Positions 26,014 to 34,963 of a DNA stretch of 64,000 nt are shown here, piece by piece. Where the stretch lies: the NCBI RefSeq assembly GCF_017876405.1, contig NZ_JAGINW010000001.1, positions 8,631,203-8,695,202 on the forward strand, given 5' to 3'. A program made the position numbers and the translations under genes. The stretch is from Kibdelosporangium banguiense (GTDB lineage: Bacteria; Actinomycetota; Actinomycetes; Mycobacteriales; Pseudonocardiaceae). A model generated the notes under the pieces. That model was not told where the DNA came from. It saw only the letters and a list, made by a program, of their open reading frames with translations, and ran no database searches. The first letter of the stretch is position 1. Each line of letters starts with the position of its first letter.

Positions 26014-26625
26014 TCACCCTGACCGCGGGGGCCCGGTGGTGTGGGCGATGAGCCCTGCGGCGATCACCGACGCGATGTCATCGAGACGGTCCTCGTCCAG
26101 TGGATGGGGGAAGACGAACAGGGCGACGAAGAGCGGGCCGCCCAGCAGCAGATGTGCGAGTGTGGGATCCACTGGCCGCGACAACTCGCCGCGCCGCCAG
26201 GCGCGCTCCATGATCGCTTCGAGGTCCCTGCGCTCCTGGGCGACGAACGTGCTCTGGAACCGGGCGGCCAGGGCGGGGTCGCGGGACGCCTCGGCCAGTA
26301 CCGCCGGTATCACTTCGCGGGCTGCGGGCGTGGTGAGCCGCTCGTGGATGACGTGGGCCATCGCGCGCAGGTCGCTGCGCAGCGAGCCGGAGTCTGCAGG
26401 GGGCTCGATGTCCATGCCGTGTACGGCCGCGGCGAAGAGCAGCTCCGCTTTGGAGCCGAACCGGCGGTAAATCGCGGCCTTGCCCACGCCCGCGCGGGCG
26501 GCGGTCGCGTCCATGGTCACACGGCTGTAGCCGGACTCGGCGAGGAGCTCGCGCGCGGCCAAGAGAACGGCCTGGTCGGTCTGGCTGTCCCTGGGGCGGC
26601 CCAGTCGTGGTGCTGGATTCGGCAT
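26014..26625 (-). CDS. TetR/AcrR-family regulator of the MFS pump
   Basis: A 203-residue regulator. The N-terminal HTH contains VTMDATAARAGVGKAAIYRR (about residues 38-57) and is followed by FGSKAELLFAA. The C-terminal ligand domain resembles TetR_C_16-like all-helical domains. The gene is divergent from an EmrB/QacA-type exporter, and a long symmetric operator lies 10 bp upstream of its start. It probably represses itself and the pump until a drug or pathway product binds. Confidence 0.92.
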   Translation of the reverse strand: MPNPAPRLGRPRDSQTDQAVLLAARELLAESGYSRVTMDATAARAGVGKAAIYRRFGSKAELLFAAAVHGMDIEPPADSGSLRSDLRAMAHVIHERLTTPAAREVIPAVLAEASRDPALAARFQSTFVAQERRDLEAIMERAWRRGELSRPVDPTLAHLLLGGPLFVALFVFPHPLDEDRLDDIASVIAAGLIAHTTGPPRSG

Positions 26626-26635
26626 GATGTTTCTA

Positions 26636-26669
26636 TACGATACCCGAGTTCCGGAACTTTGGTATCGTA
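26636..26669. promoter_or_regulatory. 34-bp nested dyad operator
   Basis: TACGATACC (26636-26644) and GGTATCGTA (26661-26669) flank a central palindrome GTTCCGGAAC (26648-26657), all sharing one centre at 26652.5. This is the size of a site bound by two TetR dimers. It covers the start region of the TetR gene and lies about 210 bp upstream of the MFS gene. Confidence 0.75.
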
Positions 26670-26881
26670 ATGTCGTGAGGGTTCGTCGTGCTGGGCTTCG
26701 CCGGGCATCCGTCGAACCCGATCGTGTCCAAGGCGGTCGTCCCCGGTCTCACTCCGGCGAACTGCGCCATCGGCCACAGAGCCTTCTGCTGTATCCAGCC
26801 TCCCGCCCCGCGGAATCTCCATGAACGACAGGCAACTGTCGCTCCCTGTCCGGGCGCGGTTCCCACATCACCGAAAGAGGG

Positions 26882-28444
26882 ATGACCGTGGACCATTCAA
26901 CTGTCCATAGGCGCCGCTGGCAGATCCTCACCGTGCTGTGCCTCAGTCTGGTCCTGATCGGCCTGGACAACCTGATCCTCAATCTGGCGCTGCCGAAGAT
27001 CCAGACCGGCCTGGGCTCGACCAGCACGGAACTCCAGTGGATCATCGACTCGTACACCCTGGCCTTCGGCGGGCTGCTGTTGCTCTGCGGCACTCTCGCC
27101 GACCGCTTTGGGCGCAAGCGGCTGCTTCTCGTCGGGCTCCTGCTGTTCATGGGGTTCTCGGTGGGGGCAGCCTTCGCCGACGATTCCACGACACTGATCG
27201 TGATGCGCGCCGCCATGGGCGTCGGAGCGGCGATGATCATGCCAGCCACGCTTTCCATCATCAAGAACGTGTTCCCGCCCGAAGAACAGGCCAAGGCCAT
27301 TGGCATCTGGGCCGCCACGGCAGCCCTTGGTGTGCCGCTTGGCCCGGTGGTCAGCGGTCTGCTGCTTGAGCACTTCTGGTGGGGCTCCGTCTTCCTCATC
27401 AACGTCCCGGTGGTGATCGTGGCCCTCGTCGCAGGGCTGTGGCTGATCCCCGAGTCGCGTAATGAGAAGCACCCCGGACTCGACCTGCTCGGCGTCCTGC
27501 TCTCAGTGCTGGGCCTGGTCGCGCTCGTGTACGGACTGGTGGAAGCGTCCAGGAACGGCTGGAGTGACCCGGTGATCATCGGCTCGCTCGGCGGCGGCAC
27601 GCTGCTGCTGGTCTCGTTTGTCCTGTGGGAGCGGCGTGCACCGCACCCGATGCTGCAACCTGAACTGTTCCGCGATGCACGGTTCAGCGGTGCCGCGGCC
27701 GCCATCACCGCCCTCTCCTTCGGGATGTTCGGCGTGCTGTTCGTCCTCACCCAGTACCTCCAGTTCGTGCTCTCGTACGAACCGCTGGCGGCGGGTCTGC
27801 GGCTGCTGCCGATCGCCACGGTGATCGCCGCCGCCCCCCTCTCGCCAAAGCTGGTGGAGCGCATCGGTCTGAGGTGGGTCGTGGCGGCGGGCCTTGTGCT
27901 GATCACCGGATCGCTGGCGCTGACCGCAGGGGCCGGAATCGAGTCGGAGACCCGGGTTCTGACGAGCCTCGCGCTCTTCGGCCTTGGCTTGGGGCTCGGC
28001 ATGCCGGCCGCGGCGGACGCCATGTTGGCGGCCGCACCGTCCGGCCAGGCCGGGGCCGGCTCCGCAGTCACCGATGCGGCTATGCAGGTCGGCGGAGCAC
28101 TGGGGATCGCCGTGGTCGGCAGTGTGCTCACCACGTCCTACCGTGACGCGCTGCCCAGGCTCGACGGGCTACCGGGTCCCGCCGCGGAGGCGGTCGGCGA
28201 CTCGATCGGTGCCGCCACAGCAGTCGCGCCGTCCATCGGCGGGGATCAGGGGCGGGCGCTGATCGAGAGCGCTCGGGAGGCGTTCGTCGAAGGGTTCGGT
28301 GACGCGCTGCTCCTTGGGGCTGCGGTCACTGCGGTGGGGGTGCTCGTCGCACTGGTCGTACTGCCGGGCCGGCAAGCGCGAGAAGCGACAGCGGGGAGCG
28401 ACGGCCCACGAGAAGGACAGCGCGGAAACGCAGGCCCTCGGTGA
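26882..28444 (+). CDS. DHA2-family MFS drug/metabolite exporter (EmrB/QacA type)
   Basis: A 520-residue transporter with 14 predicted transmembrane helices. Motif A is GTLADRFGRKRLLLVGLLLF between helices 2 and 3, the antiporter motif C region is GVPLGPVVSGLLL, and LDNLILNLALPKIQ occurs in helix 1 (motif D1-like). It exports drugs or endogenous products in exchange for protons. It is divergent from the TetR gene and convergent with the methyltransferase gene, whose end is 72 bp away. Its position beside a polyketide-like operon makes product export plausible. Confidence 0.93.
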   Translation: MTVDHSTVHRRRWQILTVLCLSLVLIGLDNLILNLALPKIQTGLGSTSTELQWIIDSYTLAFGGLLLLCGTLADRFGRKRLLLVGLLLFMGFSVGAAFADDSTTLIVMRAAMGVGAAMIMPATLSIIKNVFPPEEQAKAIGIWAATAALGVPLGPVVSGLLLEHFWWGSVFLINVPVVIVALVAGLWLIPESRNEKHPGLDLLGVLLSVLGLVALVYGLVEASRNGWSDPVIIGSLGGGTLLLVSFVLWERRAPHPMLQPELFRDARFSGAAAAITALSFGMFGVLFVLTQYLQFVLSYEPLAAGLRLLPIATVIAAAPLSPKLVERIGLRWVVAAGLVLITGSLALTAGAGIESETRVLTSLALFGLGLGLGMPAAADAMLAAAPSGQAGAGSAVTDAAMQVGGALGIAVVGSVLTTSYRDALPRLDGLPGPAAEAVGDSIGAATAVAPSIGGDQGRALIESAREAFVEGFGDALLLGAAVTAVGVLVALVVLPGRQAREATAGSDGPREGQRGNAGPR

Positions 28445-28516
28445 CCCGGCGTCAGAACAACAACGCCGTGTCCGCGGAAGGCTCCGGGCGCCAGGAACGC
28501 GCAGTGACCGCCGGCG

Positions 28517-29236
28517 CTACGCCCGGCCGGACCGCTCGGGGTGCGCGGGGTGCGCGGGCTTCGTCGCCCGGTGCAGCGCGACGATGCCGCCGCTGAGATC
28601 GCGCCAGGCGACGTCGGTCCAGCCGGCCTTGAACATGAACTGGGCGAGTGCGGCCTGGTTGGGCCAGGCCCGGAGGGACTCGACGAAGTAGACGTAGGCA
28701 TCGGGGTTGCTGCTCACCCGGCGGGCGATCGCGGGCAGTGCGCCCATCAGGTACTCCAGGTACTTCCGCAGGCTCAGCGGGGACGGGGTGGAGGTCTCCG
28801 CGACGACTAGCCGGCCACCCGGCCGGGCCACCCGGGCCATCTCGGTGAGCGCGGCCACAGTGTCCGCGATATTGCGCAAGCCGAAAGAAATTGTCACTGC
28901 GTCGAAAACGTTGTCCGCAAATGGCAGCCGGAGCGCGTCCGCGACGACCGAGGGGACATTCCGGTGCGCTCCCGCGCGAAGCATGCCCAGCGAGAAATCC
29001 GCCGCGACGCAGAACGCCCCGTCCCGCTGGAGTTCCACCGTGGAGACCGCGGTCCCGGCGGCCAGGTCGAGCACACGGTCACGCGGCCCGGTGCCAGCCG
29101 CGGCGCGGAACTGTTTTCGCCACTGCCGGTCCATACCCAACGTCATGAGCGTGTTGGTCCGGTCGTAACGGCGAGCCACTTCATCGAACATCGAAGCGAC
29201 CGCGTGCGGATCCTTGTCCAATCCTGCGCGCCTCAT
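28517..29236 (-). CDS. UbiE/MenG-type methyltransferase (paralogue)
   Basis: A 239-residue SAM-dependent C-methyltransferase close to actinobacterial demethylmenaquinone methyltransferases. It begins MRRAGLDKDPHAVASMFDEV, then RVLDLAAGTAVSTVELQ (SAM motif I), FDAVTISFGLRNI (the UbiE signature) and SSNPDAYVYFVESLRAWPNQ. The family methylates quinone rings. Beside a ketosynthase operon it may instead tailor the product, or be the housekeeping menaquinone enzyme; sequence alone does not decide. The start at 29236 matches family N-termini, and the long upstream extension is not protein-like. A 296-bp gap without an evident gene separates it from accC. Confidence 0.88.
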   Translation of the reverse strand: MRRAGLDKDPHAVASMFDEVARRYDRTNTLMTLGMDRQWRKQFRAAAGTGPRDRVLDLAAGTAVSTVELQRDGAFCVAADFSLGMLRAGAHRNVPSVVADALRLPFADNVFDAVTISFGLRNIADTVAALTEMARVARPGGRLVVAETSTPSPLSLRKYLEYLMGALPAIARRVSSNPDAYVYFVESLRAWPNQAALAQFMFKAGWTDVAWRDLSGGIVALHRATKPAHPAHPERSGRA

Positions 29237-29532
29237 ATGGCCACTGTATGACGGACCGAGCCCATTTGACCGCCGCTGTATATTGTGGCCGTTCACTGGT
29301 CGAAACCTTCGAGAAACAGCGATGATCGCAGCGGCGCGGTCCATTCCACCGGCGGCAGGAGAAAATTGCCGTTGAATTGGACACCCGAACCTGATGTCCG
29401 CCGCGGGCTTGCTTCCGCGACAGTCCGGATCGATGGCCGATCGACCACGGCAAGATTGTGAGTTGGACGGGCTGCTATCAGTTTCACCGTCGATCAATGA
29501 GTGCGCTAACCAACCATCCACTGACGGTTGAC

Positions 29533-30945
29533 TCACCGCATGGCCAGATCGTTCATTTCGTCCAGCTGACGCAGTAGCGCCGTGCCGTGCTCACCCGCCC
29601 GGAACGCCGGGTGAGCCAGGACGTCCCGGAGTAGGTCTCTGGTCGTCCGGATGCCACGCCCGCCGATGCGGAATTCACGCAGCGCGCGGTTCATCCGGCA
29701 CAGCGCCTGCTCTCGGTCCGGCGCCCAGACGATCACCTTTGCCAGCAGCGAATCGTAGTGCGGCGGGACCGACCAACCCGGATAGGCGTGCGTGTCCACC
29801 CGTACGAAGGGTCCGCCCGGCGGAACGAACTCGGTGAGCTCGCCCGGACAGGGCGCGAAGTCGCGGCTGGGATCCTCCGCGTTGACCCGACATTCCACGG
29901 CGACACCGCACATACGCACGCTCTGCTGGGACACCGAAAGCGGAAGCCCGGCAGCCACCCGGATCTGCTCGCGGACCAGATCGATGCCGGTGACCATTTC
30001 CGTCACCGGATGCTCGACCTGGATCCGGCAGTTGACCTCGATGAACGCGGCCTGATCCCCGTTGACCAGGAACTCGAAGGTCCCCGCTCCGGTGTAACCG
30101 GCGGCCGACGCGCCCTGCACGGCCGCATCTGTCAGCCTGGCGCGCATTTCCGGGGCCAGGCCCGGCGCCGGGCTCTCCTCTACGAGCTTCTGGTGGCGGC
30201 GTTGCACCGAGCAGTCCCGCTCCCCAAGGTGCACGACGTTGCCGTGGCCGTCGGCCAGCACCTGCACTTCGACATGCCGCGCCCGCTCCCAGAACCGCTC
30301 CAGGTACACCCGTTCGTCGCCGAAGACGGCACGCGCCGCGGCGCGCGTGGCTCGGAACGCGGGTAGCAGTTCGTCCCAATCACGCACGACCGACATGCCG
30401 CGTCCGCCGCCGCCCGCCGAAGCCTTGATGATCACTGGCAAGCCGATCCGTTTGACAGTGGCGAGAACCTCAGCCGGGTCGCTCACCACACGGGCCGATC
30501 CAGGCACCACCGGCAGCCCCACCTCGCTCATCAGCTCACGCGCCAGGACCTTGTCGCCGAGCCTGGTCATCACCTCCGGGCGAGGACCGATGAACACCAG
30601 GCCGCTGCGCGCGCAGATCTCGGCGAAGTCCGGATCCTCCGACAGGAAGCCGTATCCGGGATGGATGGCCTGCGCTCCGGTACGCAGGGCGGCCTCGATG
30701 ATCATCGGTGGATAGAGATAGCTGCGCCTGGGCGCACCAGGCCCGATCTGCACCGCCTCATCGGCCGCTAGCACGGCCGCCGAGTCCCGGTCGGCGGTGG
30801 AGTACACGACGACCGAGCGGATTCCCATCTCCTGACACGTCCGGACCACGCGCAGGGCGATCTCGCCACGGTTGGCCACAAGCACCTTGTCGAACAACGG
30901 CTTGCCCGGATCCGCGTACGCTGCAGCCAAAGGCACCTCATTCAC
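29533..30945 (-). CDS. accC: Acetyl-CoA carboxylase, biotin carboxylase subunit
   Basis: A 470-residue ATP-grasp enzyme that carboxylates biotin on AccB. It begins FDKVLVANRGEIALRVVRTC, then HPGYGFLSED, the Gly-rich ATP loop KASAGGGGRGMSVV, the catalytic HLGERDCSVQRRHQKLVEE and EVNCRIQVEHPVTEMVTG. All catalytic residues are present. The start is GTG 30945, overlapping the accB stop (GTGA). It has the bacterial stand-alone length, without the BCCP fusion usual in actinobacterial AccA proteins, so this is an E. coli-like multi-subunit enzyme dedicated to this operon. Confidence 0.95.
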   Translation of the reverse strand: MNEVPLAAAYADPGKPLFDKVLVANRGEIALRVVRTCQEMGIRSVVVYSTADRDSAAVLAADEAVQIGPGAPRRSYLYPPMIIEAALRTGAQAIHPGYGFLSEDPDFAEICARSGLVFIGPRPEVMTRLGDKVLARELMSEVGLPVVPGSARVVSDPAEVLATVKRIGLPVIIKASAGGGGRGMSVVRDWDELLPAFRATRAAARAVFGDERVYLERFWERARHVEVQVLADGHGNVVHLGERDCSVQRRHQKLVEESPAPGLAPEMRARLTDAAVQGASAAGYTGAGTFEFLVNGDQAAFIEVNCRIQVEHPVTEMVTGIDLVREQIRVAAGLPLSVSQQSVRMCGVAVECRVNAEDPSRDFAPCPGELTEFVPPGGPFVRVDTHAYPGWSVPPHYDSLLAKVIVWAPDREQALCRMNRALREFRIGGRGIRTTRDLLRDVLAHPAFRAGEHGTALLRQLDEMNDLAMR

Positions 30946-31442
30946 TCCTCGGCCCGTTGCTCCAGCCGGAGCAGCGACTGGCCGTACTCCACCGGATCCC
31001 CGTCTCCGACAAGGATCTCGACGACCCGTCCGGCATCCTCGGCGACAATCGGGTTCATCAGCTTCATTGCCTCCACGATCGCGACCTGCTGCCCGGCCTC
31101 GATTTCGTCGCCGATTTCGACGAACGGCCGGGCACCTGGTTCGCGAGCCCGATAGAAGGTTCCGACCAACGGAGCGCGCACCTCCCGCAATCCGTCGGCC
31201 GCGTCGACCGGATCCGGCACCGGTGGCGACCCTGGTCCGCCGGTTTCCGCCTGCGGCCACTCGACCTCGATGCTCGCGCAGCCGAACCGCACCCGCGCTC
31301 GGCTCGGTACCAGCGGCGCGGCGCGGACCACTTCGGCGAGGCTGCGGCCGAGGATCTCCATCGCGTCCTGTGCACCCAGCCTGCTCATCTCCGATTCCAG
31401 CGGGCTCATGTCCGGCGGAGGGCGCGTGCCCGACCTGGTCAT
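30942..31442 (-). CDS. accB: Acetyl-CoA carboxylase biotin carboxyl carrier protein
   Basis: A 166-residue carrier with a variable N-terminus, a Pro/Gly linker and a C-terminal biotinyl domain (about residues 88-160). The biotinylated Lys is in VEAMKLMNPI. The thumb-containing form is suggested by VRAPLVGTFYRAREPGARPF. It shuttles carboxybiotin between AccC and AccDA. It overlaps accDA by 4 bp upstream and accC by 3 bp downstream, so all three are translationally coupled. Confidence 0.94.
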   Translation of the reverse strand: MTRSGTRPPPDMSPLESEMSRLGAQDAMEILGRSLAEVVRAAPLVPSRARVRFGCASIEVEWPQAETGGPGSPPVPDPVDAADGLREVRAPLVGTFYRAREPGARPFVEIGDEIEAGQQVAIVEAMKLMNPIVAEDAGRVVEILVGDGDPVEYGQSLLRLEQRAEE

Positions 31443-33154
31443 CTCGCCTCCACCTCGGTCTCCATCGTCGTTTCGACCAACCCAAGCCGACGAAATCTCT
31501 CCCGCCGAGAGGCCACCAACTCCTCGCCGTCGCGGCCACGCAGCTCGCGCAGGGCACATCTCACGGCGTCGCGAACCAGCAGGCTGGCGCGGGCCGGGTC
31601 GCGATGCGCGCCACCGCGTGGCTCCGGGATCACTCCATCGATCACGCCGAACTCCAGCAACGACCGGGAATCCAGGCGTAGGGCGGCGGCCGCCTTCGCG
31701 GCGGCCTGAGGGCTGCGCCATAGGATGGCGGCACAGCCCTCAGGGCTGATCACCGAATAGATCGCGTTCTCGCACAACAGCACGCGATCGGCCACAGCCA
31801 ACGCCAGCGCTCCCCCGCTGCCGCCTTCTCCGGTGATGACGCTGACCACGGGCACTGGAAGGCCGCCCATTACACGCAGGCACTCGGAAATCGCGTTCGC
31901 CTGGCCGTGCCGCTCGGCGTCCATGCCGGGATAGGCGCCCGGGGTGTCGATCAGCGCGACCACCGGAACACGCAGCTTCGCGGCCAATCGCATCAGCCGA
32001 ACCGCCTTGCGGTAGCCGGCCGGTGCGGGCATCCCGAAGTTGCGCCGGATCGACTCGCCGGTGGTGTGTCCCTTCTGATGCCCGATCACGATCGTCGGCA
32101 GCCCGTCCAGGTTCGCCAGGCCGCCGACGATCGCGGGGCAGTCGGCGCCGGCACGATCGCCGTGCAGCTCGAGGAAACCGTCGAACCAGGTTGCTCCGTG
32201 GTCCAATGTGGTCGGTCGATCGGGATGCCGGGCGAGCTCGATCACCCGCTCGATGTCCTTACGTTCCAACAGGCCGGGGTCGCGCACCACCGGATCGGTC
32301 TCGCCGCGTCCCCAATCCGGGCAGGCCGACCGGGTCGCACCGAGCAACACGGCCAGCACCTGCGGCAGCTCCGTCCGGCTGCGCACGTCGTCGACAAGGC
32401 CGTGCTTCAGGAGGAACTCGGCGGACTGAAAGCCGTCCGGCAGGCGCTGCCGAACGGTCTGCTCGATGACCCGGGGCCCGGCGAATCCCATCCTGGCACC
32501 CGACTCGGCGACGATCACATCGGACAGGGTCGCGAACGACGCGGCCACTCCACCGAAAGTCGGATCGGTAACCAGGGTGACGGTGAGCAGGCCGGCCTCG
32601 TCCAGCGCGGCCATCGCGTTGCTGGTCTTGGCCATCTGCATCAGCGACAGTACGCCCTCCTGCATCCGCGCTCCACCGGAGGCGGTGACCAACACGAGGG
32701 GAACCCGGTGAGCGAGCGCGGTTTCCGCGGCCGTCGCGACCGCCTCGCCCGCGGCGGTACCGAGGCTGCCACCGAGAAACCGGAAGTCCATGACAGCCGT
32801 TACGACCCGGTTGCCCCGCACGGCTCCCCGAACCACCTGCACGGCATCATCAAGGCCGGTCGCCCGTTGTGCCTTCATCAGCCGCTCCCTGTAGGGCACC
32901 AGGTCGGTGAAACCGAGCGGGTCGTGCACGGACGGGCCCGGCTCGACGAGCTTGGCCGAGCCGGCGTCGAGGAGTTGGCCGAGACGGTCCCGCGCAGTCA
33001 ACGGTGCATGCCAGCCGCACTCGTAACACACCTGGGCGAGACGCTCGAACCGGTTTCGGTACAACAGCGAACGGCACTTTGCACAGACCAGCCAGTCGTT
33101 CTCGGCGCTCGCCTGTCCAGACGCGCCGGGCGCACGGTTCATCGTGGTCGTCAT
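31439..33154 (-). CDS. Fused acetyl-CoA carboxylase carboxyltransferase (AccD-AccA)
   Basis: A 571-residue fusion. The N-terminal half is the beta subunit, with a zinc finger CAKC...CYEC at residues ~24-46, FRFLGGSLGTAAGEAV and VTASGGARMQEG. The C-terminal half is the alpha subunit, with HQKGHTTGESIRRNFGMPAP, LIDTPGAYPGMDAERHG and TGEGGSGGALALAVADR. It transfers CO2 from biotin to acetyl-CoA to make malonyl-CoA. Fused DA genes occur in actinobacterial polyketide clusters. The first ATG sits almost on AGGAG, so the ATG four codons later (33142) is an alternative start. Confidence 0.94.
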   Translation of the reverse strand: MTTTMNRAPGASGQASAENDWLVCAKCRSLLYRNRFERLAQVCYECGWHAPLTARDRLGQLLDAGSAKLVEPGPSVHDPLGFTDLVPYRERLMKAQRATGLDDAVQVVRGAVRGNRVVTAVMDFRFLGGSLGTAAGEAVATAAETALAHRVPLVLVTASGGARMQEGVLSLMQMAKTSNAMAALDEAGLLTVTLVTDPTFGGVAASFATLSDVIVAESGARMGFAGPRVIEQTVRQRLPDGFQSAEFLLKHGLVDDVRSRTELPQVLAVLLGATRSACPDWGRGETDPVVRDPGLLERKDIERVIELARHPDRPTTLDHGATWFDGFLELHGDRAGADCPAIVGGLANLDGLPTIVIGHQKGHTTGESIRRNFGMPAPAGYRKAVRLMRLAAKLRVPVVALIDTPGAYPGMDAERHGQANAISECLRVMGGLPVPVVSVITGEGGSGGALALAVADRVLLCENAIYSVISPEGCAAILWRSPQAAAKAAAALRLDSRSLLEFGVIDGVIPEPRGGAHRDPARASLLVRDAVRCALRELRGRDGEELVASRRERFRRLGLVETTMETEVEAR

Positions 33155-33239
33155 CTCCTGCGGTCTCCCTCATCCCTCGTCCCCCACCTCGGTATGCCGA
33201 CGACCGTTCGGACGGTGTGGAGGCGTGGCTCCATGCGGC

Positions 33240-33491
33240 TCACGCGGCGTTGGTGGAGACGTAGTTCACCGCGTCTCGGACGGTCTTGAGGTTGGGGACT
33301 TCGTCCTCGGGGATTCTCACGCCGAATGTCTCTTCTGCCCGGACGGCGACCTCCACCATGGCCAGGGAGTCGAGGTCCAGGTCGTCGGCGAAGGACTTCT
33401 CGAAGGTCACGTCCTGCTGGGTCACCGCGCCGGCGGTGACGTCCTGGATGATGCGGGCGAAGCCCACGAGGATCTCGGTGGTTTCTGACAT
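33240..33491 (-). CDS. Acyl carrier protein
   Basis: An 83-residue ACP with the phosphopantetheine attachment Ser in DDLDLDSLAMVEVAVRAEE (about residue 41) and an acidic four-helix profile. It carries malonyl and growing acyl chains for the ketosynthase of this operon. The start MSETTEILVGF has AGGGAGCAAC upstream. No phosphopantetheinyl transferase gene is in the window, so a general one must load it. Confidence 0.95.
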   Translation of the reverse strand: MSETTEILVGFARIIQDVTAGAVTQQDVTFEKSFADDLDLDSLAMVEVAVRAEETFGVRIPEDEVPNLKTVRDAVNYVSTNAA

Positions 33492-33535
33492 TGTTGCTCC
33501 CTTGATCGTGTCGCGAGATGAGAGGCGCGGACCTC

Positions 33536-34534
33536 TCACGTCTCGGCGACGGGGCCGGTCGTGGGGTCGGGCGCGATGGTGTGGTGGAGCGTTCCGGCCA
33601 CAGACCCGTCGTGTGCGCGCAGGTCGATGGCGATGTGGTCCCCGGGCCGGAGGAAGGAGGTGGTGGGGGCACCGTGGGCGAGGGTTTCCCGGATACGCAG
33701 TTCGCCAAGGCACGCGGCGCCGATTTGAGGGTCGCGGTTGGACACCGTTCCGGTGGCCAGCACGGTGCCGGCGGTGAGTGGCCGGGTTCGGGCGGCCTGG
33801 GCGATCAGTTCGGGCACGGTGGCGGCCATGTCCACCGCCGTGTCGGGCCGGCCGATCAGCCGGCCGTTGACCCAGCTGTGCATCTGGGCGTGCACGAACT
33901 GGCCGTCCCAGCAGTCATCGAGCTCGTCAAGGGTGACGATGGTGGGCGCCATGCTGCTCGGTGGCTTGGCGTGATAGATACCCATGCCGACAGCGAGGTC
34001 CTGGCGCAGCAGGTCTCTGAGGGTGACGTCGTTGACGACGGTGATCCCGATGATGGCCGAGCATGCTTCCTTTTCCGACGCGGCGCGTTCGACGTCGGCG
34101 AGCACGAAGGCGAGTTCGGCCTCGATGTCCATCTCGTCGCTGCTCAGGGTCGTCAGCGGCTGGCCGCTGGCGATGAATTGGCCGACCCCGTCGTAAAACG
34201 GTGTGCGGCGGGCTTGGGCGGGATCGGATGGCTCAGTGCCCTGCAGTTGGGCGAGCAACTCCATGGGGTGCGGGTAAGCGGCGCAGTCGATCCACGCGTA
34301 GGCCCGGGGCAGTGGCGCCAGCAGGTCGCCGTCGGCGAGTTCCACGCCAGCCGCCCGGCCCGACCTCAACCGGTCGTCGGCCGCGCGCAGCGGGCCCTCG
34401 ACCTCGGTCCAGTGGTCGAGCGCGTACTGCACGGTGGGCGCGATGTGGTCAACGGGCAGTGCCCGCCGCTGGTCCGGGGTGACCAGTACCAGCTGGCCGT
34501 CACGCGTCCCGGTGCGCCGGGAGCCCAATCTCAT
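33536..34534 (-). CDS. Fumarylacetoacetate hydrolase-family protein
   Basis: A 332-residue FAH-fold protein. Acidic metal-binding residues lie in DEMDIEAELAFVLADV, conserved segments are VVNDVTLRDLLRQDLAVGMG and WVNGRLIGRPDTAVDM, and the C-terminal FLRPGDHIAIDLRAHDG is family-typical. Relatives cleave C-C bonds of diketo acids, decarboxylate or tautomerise. In a polyketide-like operon it may process a beta-diketone or release the product; this is inference. The start MRLGSRRTG follows AGGAGA by eight bases. Forty-four bp separate it from the ACP gene. Confidence 0.9.
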   Translation of the reverse strand: MRLGSRRTGTRDGQLVLVTPDQRRALPVDHIAPTVQYALDHWTEVEGPLRAADDRLRSGRAAGVELADGDLLAPLPRAYAWIDCAAYPHPMELLAQLQGTEPSDPAQARRTPFYDGVGQFIASGQPLTTLSSDEMDIEAELAFVLADVERAASEKEACSAIIGITVVNDVTLRDLLRQDLAVGMGIYHAKPPSSMAPTIVTLDELDDCWDGQFVHAQMHSWVNGRLIGRPDTAVDMAATVPELIAQAARTRPLTAGTVLATGTVSNRDPQIGAACLGELRIRETLAHGAPTTSFLRPGDHIAIDLRAHDGSVAGTLHHTIAPDPTTGPVAET

Positions 34535-34573
34535 GTCATGTTCTCCTGCTCTGGTGTTCTTGGCCCTGGCCAC

Positions 34574-34963
34574 TCACCGTGGAGGTATGGGCGTTGACTG
34601 GTAAGCGATCAGCCGCCAGGGCCCGCCGTGGCGGGCCCACACGGCCAAGGCGCGGTTGTGCAGTTCGATGGCGCGGTCGTTGACGTACACGGTCCCGGTC
34701 ACCGTGCCAGCGGCGACCGCGGTGTCACCGATGACGACCACGTGGTCCTCGGGCTGGTGCCGTACCTCGGTGCACCGCAGTTCCTGGTTGCGGATCTTCG
34801 CCAGCAGAGAGGGCTTGGCGTCGCGGGTCGCGTTGGAGTGCACGTAGACCAACTCGTCGGCACACAGTGCGTCGAGGATGTCCGCGTCGCCGTCTCGCAT
34901 GGCGCAGGACAGTTGCTTCTCCAGGTCGTGGATCGCGTCCGCGTCCGCTCGGTCGTCGGTCAT
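34574..34963 (-). CDS. NTF2-like/SnoaL-like protein (DUF4440 type), copy 1
   Basis: A 129-residue cone-shaped NTF2-fold protein starting MTDDRADADAIHDLEKQLSC, with a core HQPEDHVVVIGDTAVAAGTV and the end WRLIAYQSTPIPPR. Such proteins are cyclases, hydratases or isomerases in polyketide pathways, or simply binding proteins. The start overlaps the amidohydrolase stop by 4 bp, and the gene ends 39 bp before the FAH-family start. Catalytic residues cannot be assigned by eye. Confidence 0.85.
   Translation of the reverse strand: MTDDRADADAIHDLEKQLSCAMRDGDADILDALCADELVYVHSNATRDAKPSLLAKIRNQELRCTEVRHQPEDHVVVIGDTAVAAGTVTGTVYVNDRAIELHNRALAVWARHGGPWRLIAYQSTPIPPR

Noticed and set aside
29237..31557. Long minus-strand extension of the accC frame to 31557 and of the methyltransferase frame to 29536
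   Set aside because: The extra N-terminal residues are Arg/Gly-rich shadow translation of accB/accDA or of non-coding DNA; family N-termini fit the internal starts at 30945 and 29236.
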